Shown here one piece after another: positions 44,727 through 54,050 of a stretch of DNA of 64,000 bases (position 1 is the stretch's first letter; every line of letters begins with the position of its first letter). The notes below the pieces were generated by a model. The model was not told the DNA's origin and searched no databases. It saw nothing but the letters and a program-made list of their open reading frames with translations. Location of the stretch: positions 1-64,000 of the forward strand of contig DEQD01000038.1 of assembly GCA_002359095.1 (NCBI GenBank). The letters run 5' to 3'. The stretch is from Caryophanales bacterium UBA3375 (GTDB lineage Bacteria; Bacillota_I; Bacilli_A; UBA3375). Made by a program: the position numbers and the translations under genes.

Positions 44727-46014
44727 ATTGATAATTGTTAACCATTCTTTTATGCATTGAACGAACAAATAATTGTTCTATTCTTATTTTAACTTTTATA
44801 TCAACTTGTTTACCTTCTAAATAATCATCAAGTTGATCATAAGTTACACCTAAACTAACTTCATCTGGAAGTTGTGGTTTATCTTCTTCTAAATCTGCGG
44901 TTGGTACTTTTTCATATAAATGACTAGGACACCCTAAATGTTTTAATAACATTTTACCTTGACGTTTATTTAAACCAAATAAAGGGTTTAAATCACTAGC
45001 TCCATCACCGTGTTTTGTAAAAAATCCAGTAATATTTTCACTACTATGATCTGTACCTAATACTAATCCTGAAACTTCACCAGCAAGAGCATATTGATAA
45101 ATCATACGCATTCTTGCTTTAATGTTTCCTTTATTAAAGTCACTAGTATTATTTACATCTCGATTAACAACTTCTGTTGCTTCTTCAATATTATAAACAA
45201 CAGTTTGTTTATTATCAATCCAATTTAATACATCTTGACAATCATCTTCATCTTTTTGTACTTTATACGGTAATCTTACTAGATATAGTGTGTAATCTCT
45301 ACCTAACTCATCAATAGCTAAACTTGCTAGTTTAGCTGTAAGAGTGGAATCTTGACCACCAGATATACCTAAAATTAATGCTTTTTGATGTGATGTTACT
45401 AGAGTTTGCTTAATAAAGTTTTTTCTTTTTTCTATCTCTTCAACTATATTTATTGTTGGTTTAACTTGTTCATAACTGACAATAAATGGTTGAAGATCAT
45501 AGATTTGTTTTTCCACAATCAGTGGTAATACTGATTGTGGTACTAATTCTGGATTAAATAATTTTCTTAAAGATGTTGATGATACATCTATATTATCTCC
45601 ATTAAATTCTATACTCCCATCACGATTATATACTTCAAACTTAACATTATCTTTTAGATAATCATAATTATCCCAATTTTCCAAATCAATATAACTATCA
45701 TATCCTATAGCCATATATATTTCATCATTTGGATATTTTTCTTTTAAATATTTAATCGTTTGTTCAGTTGTTGATATTTGACAGTGATTAACTTCAAAAT
45801 CATCTACTTCTAAACGATTATCTTTAAAGCTATCTACCCAAATACGTACCATTTCTAATCTAATTTGTTTATCTGTTAAAACTTGCTTATAATTGACATC
45901 TCCTGTTGGCATAACTATGATTTTATCATAGTTTTTGATAAGTAAATTGTTGATTATATTATGATGACCAATGTGAGGTGGATCAAATGTTCCACCAAAT
46001 AAACATATTTTCAT
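44725..46014 (-). CDS. nadD-nadE: Fused nicotinate-nucleotide adenylyltransferase-NAD synthetase
   Basis: 429 aa carrying the last two steps of NAD synthesis. Residues 1 to about 190 are NadD: GGTFDPPHIGH (8-18), MPTGDVNYK and the C-terminal VSSTSLRKL. Residues about 195-429 are ammonia-dependent NadE: P-loop GISGGQDST (about 217), GTDHSSENITGFFTKHGDGASDLNPL, KHLGCP and KVPTADLEEDKPQLPDE. No glutaminase domain. It overlaps pncB by one base, so NaMN made by PncB feeds straight into this bifunctional enzyme. Confidence 0.95.
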   Translation of the reverse strand: MKICLFGGTFDPPHIGHHNIINNLLIKNYDKIIVMPTGDVNYKQVLTDKQIRLEMVRIWVDSFKDNRLEVDDFEVNHCQISTTEQTIKYLKEKYPNDEIYMAIGYDSYIDLENWDNYDYLKDNVKFEVYNRDGSIEFNGDNIDVSSTSLRKLFNPELVPQSVLPLIVEKQIYDLQPFIVSYEQVKPTINIVEEIEKRKNFIKQTLVTSHQKALILGISGGQDSTLTAKLASLAIDELGRDYTLYLVRLPYKVQKDEDDCQDVLNWIDNKQTVVYNIEEATEVVNRDVNNTSDFNKGNIKARMRMIYQYALAGEVSGLVLGTDHSSENITGFFTKHGDGASDLNPLFGLNKRQGKMLLKHLGCPSHLYEKVPTADLEEDKPQLPDEVSLGVTYDQLDDYLEGKQVDIKVKIRIEQLFVRSMHKRMVNNYQ

Positions 46015-47426
46015 TATTCCTCTTTTTCTTTAATTAATTTAATTTTTAATTCTTTTATCTCTTTTGACAAACCAATTGGATAAATTTCTGGTCTAGAACA
46101 ACGTAAATACACATCATTGAAGTGATTTAGTTGTTCTTGATTATATTCTTTAGCTTCATGAGCATCAAATATATCATTACTAACACCATTTACAACTAAT
46201 GGAGTTAATAATGGTTTAGACTCATCAAATTCATAATCTTTTTTACCTAATACAAAATCATCATTATAAATTGTTGTTTTATTATCAAATTGATAATCAA
46301 ACGGTGCTATAATATCACATACCGCTTGATTATCTTTTGATAAACGGTAAGGAATTTTAATTCCTGGTGTTGTTGTTTTAGCTCTTGTATTAGATAACTT
46401 AATTACATCTTTACTACCACTTTTATCTTTGATGTTAACTAATTTATAAACTGCTCCTAAACTAGTTTCATCTCCACACGATACTAGTTTAGTACCAATC
46501 CCATAAGCATCAATCGGAGATTGTTGTTCTTGTAAATCACTAATTACTTCTTCATCTAAATCATTACTTACCATGATTTTAACATCGCTAAATCCAGCAT
46601 CATCTAACAATTTGCGACTTTTCTTACTAAGTTTGGCTAAATCTCCACTATCAATTCTAATTGCATTAAAATTAAACTTACCTTTTAATTCGTTTGCTAC
46701 TTTAATCGCATTAGGAATACCTGATTTCTCAACATTATAAGTATCTACTAAGAATGTAACATTATTAAATGTTTTTGCATAATTATAGAAAGCATCATAC
46801 TCACTATCATGCATTTGAATAAAAGAATGGGCATGAGTTCCTACTACAGGAATATTAAACTTTTTTCCTGCTGATACTAGACTTGTTGCTTCAAAACCAG
46901 CAACAATACTAGCATAAGCACACCAAAGACTAGCTTGTGTTTCATAACCACGTCTAGCACCAAATTCATATAATGCTTTATTAGTTGCATTTCTAATCTT
47001 ACTAGCTTTAGTTGCTACTAAGATTTGATAATTAAGTACATTTAAAATAATTGTTTCTAGTAATTGAGCCTCAATTATTGGAGCTTGAACCAATACTATT
47101 GGTTCATTAGCAAAAATAATTTCTCCTTCTTTAGGAGCATAAATGTTACCACTAAATTTAAAGTTTTGTAAATAATCTAAAAACTCATCATTATAATTAC
47201 CGATAGTTTTTAGATATTCTATATCTTTTTTAGAAAAACTAAAGCTTTCTAAAACTTCTAATAATCTTCTATTTCCAACGTAAACACAGTGCCCTCCATT
47301 AAACGGATTTTCTCTAAAGTACACTTCAAATGTTGCAACAGTATCTTGCTTATTTTCTAAAAAATAAGAATAAGCCATATTGATTTGGTATAAGTCTAAA
47401 TGTAATCCTAAATTTTTAGTATCCAT
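46014..47426 (-). CDS. pncB: Nicotinate phosphoribosyltransferase
   Basis: 470 aa. Salvages nicotinate to NaMN. Motifs are LYQINMAYSYF at the N-terminus, RENPFNGGHCVYVG, ARRGYETQASLW, VGTHAHSFIQMH (catalytic His, about 215) and RIDSGDLAKLS. The ATG at 47426 is preferred to the GTG at 47438, though the SD (ggat) fits neither perfectly. It overlaps deoC. No de novo genes (nadA-C) are in the window. Confidence 0.95.
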   Translation of the reverse strand: MDTKNLGLHLDLYQINMAYSYFLENKQDTVATFEVYFRENPFNGGHCVYVGNRRLLEVLESFSFSKKDIEYLKTIGNYNDEFLDYLQNFKFSGNIYAPKEGEIIFANEPIVLVQAPIIEAQLLETIILNVLNYQILVATKASKIRNATNKALYEFGARRGYETQASLWCAYASIVAGFEATSLVSAGKKFNIPVVGTHAHSFIQMHDSEYDAFYNYAKTFNNVTFLVDTYNVEKSGIPNAIKVANELKGKFNFNAIRIDSGDLAKLSKKSRKLLDDAGFSDVKIMVSNDLDEEVISDLQEQQSPIDAYGIGTKLVSCGDETSLGAVYKLVNIKDKSGSKDVIKLSNTRAKTTTPGIKIPYRLSKDNQAVCDIIAPFDYQFDNKTTIYNDDFVLGKKDYEFDESKPLLTPLVVNGVSNDIFDAHEAKEYNQEQLNHFNDVYLRCSRPEIYPIGLSKEIKELKIKLIKEKEE

Positions 47427-48081
47427 TGTTATGTTCACATCCGTTAACGATGCTTACTCCTCCACTTGTTCCTATTCTACTAGCTCCTGCTTCAATCATG
47501 TTGATGGCATCAAAATAGCTTCTAACTCCACCAGCTGCTTTGATTAAAACATCATCAGTAACATGTTCTTTGATTAACATTATATCTTCAACACTAGCTC
47601 CGCCAGTTGAAGTACCTGTTGATGTTTTAATAAACTCAGCACCTGAGTTTGATACTATCTCACATGCTTTAATTTTTTCTTCATTAGTTAATAAACATGT
47701 TTCAATAATAACTTTTAATACAGTATCACCTATAGCTGCTTTGATTTGTTTAATTTCATCTAATACATAATCATAATCTTTATCTTTTAATTTAGATATA
47801 TTAATAACCATATCAATTTCATCAGCACCATTTGCTACAGCTTCTTTAGCTTCATAGACCTTAGTACTTGTAGTATTAGCTCCTAGTGGAAAACCAATAA
47901 CACTACACACTTTTACATCACTATCTTCTAAAAGACTACTTGCTTGTTTAACTAAACTAGGATTAATACATACACTACAAAAGTTATATTCTTTAGCTTC
48001 ATTAATTAATTTAATTAAATCATCTTTACTTATATCTGCTTTTAAATTAGTATGATCTATATACTTATTTATTGATAACAT
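47416..48081 (-). CDS. deoC: Deoxyribose-phosphate aldolase
   Basis: 221 aa. Splits deoxyribose-5-phosphate to acetaldehyde and glyceraldehyde-3-phosphate. N-terminal IDHTNLKAD; catalytic Lys in LKVIIET (about residue 151) and IKAAGGVRS (about 180). TIM barrel, full length. Coupled to pncB downstream, forming a nucleoside/NAD salvage cluster. Confidence 0.96.
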   Translation of the reverse strand: MLSINKYIDHTNLKADISKDDLIKLINEAKEYNFCSVCINPSLVKQASSLLEDSDVKVCSVIGFPLGANTTSTKVYEAKEAVANGADEIDMVINISKLKDKDYDYVLDEIKQIKAAIGDTVLKVIIETCLLTNEEKIKACEIVSNSGAEFIKTSTGTSTGGASVEDIMLIKEHVTDDVLIKAAGGVRSYFDAINMIEAGASRIGTSGGVSIVNGCEHNNGY

Positions 48082-48089
48082 TACTACTC

Positions 48090-50081
48090 CTAATTATTTT
48101 TGTCTAACAAATTAATTATATCATAAGTTACATCTTTACTTACACCTACTAGTGGATAAGCATGCATATGAATAGCTGGATTAAAATTAGCTTCAATAAT
48201 TCCATATTCATAACTATAGATATCTTCTATTATCATATCTATTCCACAAATCTTAACATCTAGAGCTTTTGCTGCTTTCTCTGCTTCCTTTTTAAAGAAG
48301 TCAGGGATATAATCACTCATTTCATAAGTGTCTCCACCTGTACTAACATTAGATGTTTTTCTTAAAAAAACTCTAGTATTGTTACTTACAACACTATCTA
48401 ATGTTAGTCCTTGTTCTTTTAAGATATCAAGCATAGCATCATCAACTATAATTTTTTCTAGTGGTTTATTGTATTTATAACCTCGAAGTGGGTTTTGATT
48501 CTTAATATCAATTAATTCTTTAATACTATGAATTCCATCACCTACAACATTACAAGCAACACGATGAATTATACTTCTACATTTATTATCAATTACTAAG
48601 AATCGATATTCTTTACCGCTAACAAATTCTTCAATTAACACCTCTTTACTAAAACTAAAAGCATAATCAATTGCTTGTTGTAATTGTTTAGGATTATGAT
48701 TACTTTCTAAAATAGTTATTCCTTCTCCAAAATTAGTATCTATTGGTTTAATAACAATCTTTTTGTTATTAAACATATCTAATTCTAATTTTGAATTAGG
48801 ATTAATTAATATCGAACTAGGTGTTTTTATATTATATTTATTTAAAAATAATTTTGTTAGATTTTTATTTTCTAATATTTCAATATTAGCATATCCATCT
48901 AAATTAGTTTTAGTAGCTTGCACTACTAAATTGTTATCAATAGTAATTACATTACTATGTTCTGATAACACTTCTACTTGTTTATCAAGTTTATTCGCAC
49001 TATTCATTAATATTTTAGTCGATAATTCCATTTTTAAACCAGGATATGGATCGATAAAGTTTGCAAATGTAAACATATGACTTTTACCATAAGAACAAAT
49101 ATTAAAATCATAATTATCTTTAATATCTTGATAGAAATTAATACTATCAGTATTATTGTTTTCTAATTGATTAATAAACATATCAATAATATGATGATCA
49201 TATTCTCTTAACTCATTTAATAATTCAATCATATGGTTATATAAACTATCTTCTTTATCATTAATTGTTAAATTAATATCTAAATTGCTACCATTACTTG
49301 CTACATAATCAAAATTACTTACGTTTTGTTTATAATCAAAGGAAGTAATTTCCTGGTTATCTAAATATCTAATTAATATTTCTAATAATTTTAATTGTTC
49401 ATAACTAATACCTATTAAATAATTAGGATTTAAATCAATGAAGCGTAATTCTAAATATTGGCTATTTTTGATTCTAATACGACTATATAGCTCTCGATTT
49501 GCACTGATTTTACCTTCATTAATTAATTTATCAATCGAAGCATAATAGCTATCAATTGAACTAAAATCAAGCTCAAAATCTTGTTCATTATAATATCCAT
49601 ATTGATTAGTATTTCTACTAGAAATAATATTTGTATCTTCCTTTATAGGCGAAAAACTAAAAAATGGTAAAACTAGTGGAGCTACCACATATAACTTTTT
49701 AGCCATATCTACTAAATCAGATTTAAAACCACTAACATTAAAATGAATCCCACTAGTAAGTAACATCTTAATATCATATTTATCTACTAAATAATGATGA
49801 TATTCTTTATTAGTTAATTTAGGATGAACTAAACTATAATCTAGACAACAATTAATCGGACTAATTGGCCAAATTTGTCCATCCTGTGGATATTTAGCTA
49901 GTGCTAAATCATTCATTGTTGTATGTAGTTCTTCAATACTACTACATACATTTGAAATTAATTCCATTTGATGATCACAAAAATCAAGTTCTGTATTTTC
50001 ATCAAATATATTTTCATCAAGAACATATGGTTTAAAGTCTTTATCAAAGACTAAACATTCTTTTTCTAAACCAAATAGCAT
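48090..50081 (-). CDS. gshF: Bifunctional glutamate-cysteine ligase/glutathione synthetase
   Basis: 663 aa. Residues 1 to about 400 are the GshA part (FGLEKECLVF, LLTSGIHFNVS, SQYLELRFIDLNPN). About 410-663 is an ATP-grasp GshB-like domain (IVIKPIDTNFGEGITIL, EEFVSGKEYRFLVID, ICGIDMIIED, GIIEANFNPAIHMHAYP). GshF-type fusions are known in Firmicutes such as Streptococcus and Listeria; this one is about 90 aa shorter. The start at 50081 has SD AGGAAG, 8 nt behind the MATE gene. With trxB upstream this is a thiol-redox cluster. Confidence 0.93.
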   Translation of the reverse strand: MLFGLEKECLVFDKDFKPYVLDENIFDENTELDFCDHQMELISNVCSSIEELHTTMNDLALAKYPQDGQIWPISPINCCLDYSLVHPKLTNKEYHHYLVDKYDIKMLLTSGIHFNVSGFKSDLVDMAKKLYVVAPLVLPFFSFSPIKEDTNIISSRNTNQYGYYNEQDFELDFSSIDSYYASIDKLINEGKISANRELYSRIRIKNSQYLELRFIDLNPNYLIGISYEQLKLLEILIRYLDNQEITSFDYKQNVSNFDYVASNGSNLDINLTINDKEDSLYNHMIELLNELREYDHHIIDMFINQLENNNTDSINFYQDIKDNYDFNICSYGKSHMFTFANFIDPYPGLKMELSTKILMNSANKLDKQVEVLSEHSNVITIDNNLVVQATKTNLDGYANIEILENKNLTKLFLNKYNIKTPSSILINPNSKLELDMFNNKKIVIKPIDTNFGEGITILESNHNPKQLQQAIDYAFSFSKEVLIEEFVSGKEYRFLVIDNKCRSIIHRVACNVVGDGIHSIKELIDIKNQNPLRGYKYNKPLEKIIVDDAMLDILKEQGLTLDSVVSNNTRVFLRKTSNVSTGGDTYEMSDYIPDFFKKEAEKAAKALDVKICGIDMIIEDIYSYEYGIIEANFNPAIHMHAYPLVGVSKDVTYDIINLLDKNN

Positions 50082-50089
50082 AATACTTC

Positions 50090-51421
50090 CTATAATACGT
50101 TTTTCCAACGATCTGTTTTAATTCTAATAGTTCCTATTATTATCTTAATTATCATATCACATACCATAACAAGTGATAAACCTACTACTCCTACACCTTT
50201 AATGGCTAAGAAATACATTATTGGAATAGTAAAGATAAAACTTATTCCTGCATCCATTAAGATAACAAATCTATTATCTCCACCAGATTTTAATGTCGCA
50301 ATCATACTTGCTACAGGAATTCTTAAAATCATATAGATACCATTAATAATTACTACTTGTTTAATTAACGGTATCATATTATTATCTGTTACATTAAATA
50401 AACCAATTGAATTAGGCATAACAAATAATGTAATAGCAAGTAATGATAAACCAACAATTCCTATAAACTTAATCAATGTTTTTAATTGATTACGAATTAC
50501 ATTATTATCTCTACTAACTATTTTTTCACCCATAACAATTCCACTTACTTGAGCTGGTGCCATAACTAAACCATTAAACGTCATACTTATACGTTGAGCA
50601 ACTATGTATGCTCCATAACCTAGAGCTCCTGTAATTAGGAATATCTTAGTATAAATAAATTTAGATAATCCAAACATAAACTCTACAATTACAAGTGGTA
50701 GTGTAATAATTATTACTTTTTTTAAGAAACTAAAGTTAAAACTAAACATTTCTTTAACACTACCAATAAATGGTGATTTAATTTTAATTGAATATAAATA
50801 GTTAATTAAGATATAAGCTAATTTAGAAATTAAAGTAGCTAGTGCTGCACCTACTATTCCTAATTCTAAATATCCACCTACTCCATAAATTAAAATAATA
50901 TTAAAAATAAAGTTTATTACCATTTGAATAAATCCGATTACTAAAGTTACGTGTGGTTTTTTAATCGCACGGTACTGATTTGTAAACAAGATTTCAAATG
51001 GTGATAAAAATATTACCCATTTAATAATACTAAAGTAATCTAGTGTTAATTGACCTACACTAGTATTTATATCAACTAAACTACCAATGATGTCTTTTTC
51101 AAAAAATAAAAAAACTAAAAAACAACCAATGACAACAGGACAGATAATACTAACCGCTATCCCCATTAATTGTTTTAACTCATGTTTTTTATCTAATGCA
51201 TAATATTGAACACTAAAACTATTAACTCCTGTTGCTATGGCAAAAAATACAGGTTGAATAATAGTTGTTACACTACTAGCAATCCCAATCGCTTGTGTCC
51301 CTTCAGCAGTGTATTGATTAATCATTACACTATCAATAGTTAAACTTAACTGCTGCAGGGTTGTTGCTAAAAACATTGGGAAAAATAGTGCAAATAATGT
51401 TTTTAGTGGTGTTACTTTCAT
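50090..51421 (-). CDS. MATE family efflux transporter
   Basis: 443 aa, 12 predicted membrane segments in two MatE halves (PMFLATTLQQLSLTIDSVMINQ at the start; QRISMTFNGLVMAPAQVSGIVMGE in the second). Cation-coupled exporter of unknown substrate. It overlaps trxB by one base and precedes gshF by 8 nt. Confidence 0.92.
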   Translation of the reverse strand: MKVTPLKTLFALFFPMFLATTLQQLSLTIDSVMINQYTAEGTQAIGIASSVTTIIQPVFFAIATGVNSFSVQYYALDKKHELKQLMGIAVSIICPVVIGCFLVFLFFEKDIIGSLVDINTSVGQLTLDYFSIIKWVIFLSPFEILFTNQYRAIKKPHVTLVIGFIQMVINFIFNIILIYGVGGYLELGIVGAALATLISKLAYILINYLYSIKIKSPFIGSVKEMFSFNFSFLKKVIIITLPLVIVEFMFGLSKFIYTKIFLITGALGYGAYIVAQRISMTFNGLVMAPAQVSGIVMGEKIVSRDNNVIRNQLKTLIKFIGIVGLSLLAITLFVMPNSIGLFNVTDNNMIPLIKQVVIINGIYMILRIPVASMIATLKSGGDNRFVILMDAGISFIFTIPIMYFLAIKGVGVVGLSLVMVCDMIIKIIIGTIRIKTDRWKNVL

Positions 51422-52326
51422 TATTTTAAATCATTAATCGCAGATTGAGCTGCAATACTTCCATCATTAACAGCTGTAGTTATTTGTCGTAATTCTTTAT
51501 TAATTACATCTCCTGCTCCATAAATACGAGGTTTATCTGTACGCATATTAAGATCAACTTTAATATTATGATTTTCATCAGTAATATTTAAGTTATCAAA
51601 GTATCCAGTCATTGGAATAAATCCAATATAAATAAATACTGCTTTTATGTCTAGAGTTTGTTGTTCTTTAGTTTTAACATTTTCTACTACTAAACCATTA
51701 ACAACTTCTTCACCTTTAACTTCAACTCCAACAGTATCATAAATAATGTTAATATTCTCTTTTTTAAGTACTTTATCAACAATATATTGTTCTGCTCTAA
51801 ATTCATCACGACGGTGAATTAAAGTTACACTTTTACAAATATCTGCTAAGTATAGTGCTTCTTCTAGTGCAGAATTTCCTCCACCGATAACGGCTACATC
51901 TTGTTCTTTAAAGAAGTTACCATCACAAATAGCACAATAACTTACTCCTCGTCCTTGAAATTCTACTTCACCAGGAATTCCTAATTCTTTGTTAACCATT
52001 CCTGTTGCAACAATTACACTACGTGTTTCATATTCATCCATATTAGTTTTAACTAAATAATTACCATTATCTAGTTCTGTTACTTCTTCTACATCACCAT
52101 ATTGGTAATTAGCACCAAAGGCAAGCGAAGATTCTTTCATTTGGTTTGCTAATTCACGACCTTTGATTTTTTTAAATCCTGGATAGTTTTCAACTTCATC
52201 TGTTAAAAATACTTTTCCTCCAGGTGCAGCTTTTTCTAATACTAAAGTATTTAAACCAGCACGTGATGTATATAACGCACTAGTAAGTCCTGCAGGACCT
52301 GCTCCAATTATTGTTACATCAAACAT
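51421..52326 (-). CDS. trxB: Thioredoxin-disulfide reductase
   Basis: 301 aa. FAD motif GAGPAGLTSALYTSR (residues 8-22), redox-active CAICDG (about 133-138), NADPH-binding GGGNSALEEALYLA, and C-terminal GAGDV. Reduces thioredoxin with NADPH. In one transcript with MATE and gshF. Confidence 0.96.
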   Translation of the reverse strand: MFDVTIIGAGPAGLTSALYTSRAGLNTLVLEKAAPGGKVFLTDEVENYPGFKKIKGRELANQMKESSLAFGANYQYGDVEEVTELDNGNYLVKTNMDEYETRSVIVATGMVNKELGIPGEVEFQGRGVSYCAICDGNFFKEQDVAVIGGGNSALEEALYLADICKSVTLIHRRDEFRAEQYIVDKVLKKENINIIYDTVGVEVKGEEVVNGLVVENVKTKEQQTLDIKAVFIYIGFIPMTGYFDNLNITDENHNIKVDLNMRTDKPRIYGAGDVINKELRQITTAVNDGSIAAQSAINDLK

Positions 52327-52327
52327 T

Positions 52328-53311
52328 TTATTCTCCTTTTATTCCCATAGTAGTTAATACTTCTTTTACTTTTTTATTAGCTATTTTTTCTACTTTCGGG
52401 GTATTTTCTTTTAAGTAATCTTCAATAATATTAAAATTCTCATAATAATATTTAATTTGTTCTTGAATTGGTGCTAAATGATCAATAATACATTTAGCTA
52501 CCTCTTGTTTTAAGAATCCATAATTTTGACCTTTAAATTCATCCATAATATCTTCTACTTTTTTGTTATTTAATTCAGCATAAATAACAAGTAAGTTACT
52601 AACTCCTGGTTGATTTTCAAAATCAAAATTAATTTTTCCAACACTATCTGTTGTTGCTGATTTAATTTTTTTTTCAATTGTTTTAGCATCATCAAATAAT
52701 GTTATATAACTCTTAGGATTTTCATCACTCTTAGACATCTTCTTAGTTGGATCTGTTAGTGAATAAATCTTAGCACCTCGTTCTTTAATTACTGGTTTAG
52801 GAATAACAAATACATCTTTTTTATACATACTATTAAAACGCATTGCTAAATCTCTTGTTAATTCTAAGTGTTGTTTTTGATCAATTCCTACTGGTACATG
52901 AGTAGTGTTATATAATAAGATATCACTTGCCATTAATACTGGATAAGTAAATAAACCTACGGCATTATCTGTTTTTTGTGATTTATCTTTATATTGTGTC
53001 ATTCTTTCTAACTCACCCATTTTAGTAATTGTTAATAATGGCCAAGTTAGTTCTGTATGAGCACTAACATCTGATTGCACAAAGATTGTTGCTTTTTTAT
53101 CTAAGCCAAGTGCAAAAAAGATACAAAGTAATTGCTTAATATTTTCACTAAGTACTTTGGGATCTTGAGCTACTGTAATACTATGTAAATCAGCTACACT
53201 TAAATAAGCACAATTAGCTCCCTCTAAACTTTGATCAAAGTTTTTTAGGGAGCCAATGTAATTTCCTAATGTTATATTTCCTGTTGGTTGAATTGCTGTA
53301 TAAACTATCAT
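52328..53311 (-). CDS. trpS: Tryptophan-tRNA ligase
   Basis: 327 aa. IQPTGNITLGNYIG (HIGH equivalent, about residues 8-21) and KKMSKSDENP (about 190). GIDQKQHLELTRDLA is typical of TrpRS. Complete. It overlaps the HAD hydrolase by 4 nt. No T-box leader. Confidence 0.97.
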   Translation of the reverse strand: MIVYTAIQPTGNITLGNYIGSLKNFDQSLEGANCAYLSVADLHSITVAQDPKVLSENIKQLLCIFFALGLDKKATIFVQSDVSAHTELTWPLLTITKMGELERMTQYKDKSQKTDNAVGLFTYPVLMASDILLYNTTHVPVGIDQKQHLELTRDLAMRFNSMYKKDVFVIPKPVIKERGAKIYSLTDPTKKMSKSDENPKSYITLFDDAKTIEKKIKSATTDSVGKINFDFENQPGVSNLLVIYAELNNKKVEDIMDEFKGQNYGFLKQEVAKCIIDHLAPIQEQIKYYYENFNIIEDYLKENTPKVEKIANKKVKEVLTTMGIKGE

Positions 53312-54042
53312 TTAACCTCATTTACTTCATAATTAATCCAGTCAACTGTCGGGTCAATAATCATGCCAACATCACTGACTTGATATTTTGCTATTTCTTT
53401 TACTGCTTCTTCACCATCGCTAATGGCATAGCTTTCTTCAAATAATTCCATCATACTTATATCATTGAAGTTATCTCCAGTTACCATAACTTCTTCTTTT
53501 TTAAACTTACCTAAATTAACTAATTCCATAATCGCATTTCCTTTAGAAACACCACTAATTCCAATATCTAAATTATGACCATTTCTTACACAAGTAACAT
53601 TTAAACCTAATTGATTAATATATTCTTCTAAGTTAATAATTTTTTCTACACTTTTATCTTTATATCCTAACGAGAAAAAGACAGTATCTTCGCTTATAAC
53701 TTCATCATTACTTGTTATTTTAGAAATATCTACTCCATTTGAATAAAACATTGTTAAATCATCACTATATACATTTACTATTTTATCTATATCTTCTTTA
53801 CTCATTGGCTTGTGATAAATTACTTCACCATTTTCATCTATGATTGCCGCTCCATTACAACAAATACTATAACTAGCTTTTGCTAATGTTTGTAAATGTC
53901 TTACTCGCTGATACGGTCTTCCCGTTGCAATAATAAATTTATTACCTTCTTCTAAGAAATTAGTTAATTTTAATAACACTAATTCATCTAGTTTCTTATC
54001 TTGAACTAGTGTCCCATCAAGATCTGATACAAGTACTTTCAT
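53308..54042 (-). CDS. Cof-type HAD-superfamily hydrolase
   Basis: 244 aa. Motif I DLDGTLVQD (residues 7-15, nucleophile Asp7), motif II ATGRPYQRV (about 40), motif III Lys in GVSKGNAI, motif IV VTGDNFNDISMM (about 196). C2B cap. Phosphatase on small phosphorylated metabolites; substrate unknown. Coupled to trpS (4-nt overlap). Confidence 0.92.
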   Translation of the reverse strand: MKVLVSDLDGTLVQDKKLDELVLLKLTNFLEEGNKFIIATGRPYQRVRHLQTLAKASYSICCNGAAIIDENGEVIYHKPMSKEDIDKIVNVYSDDLTMFYSNGVDISKITSNDEVISEDTVFFSLGYKDKSVEKIINLEEYINQLGLNVTCVRNGHNLDIGISGVSKGNAIMELVNLGKFKKEEVMVTGDNFNDISMMELFEESYAISDGEEAVKEIAKYQVSDVGMIIDPTVDWINYEVNEVK

Positions 54043-54050
54043 TATTACTC

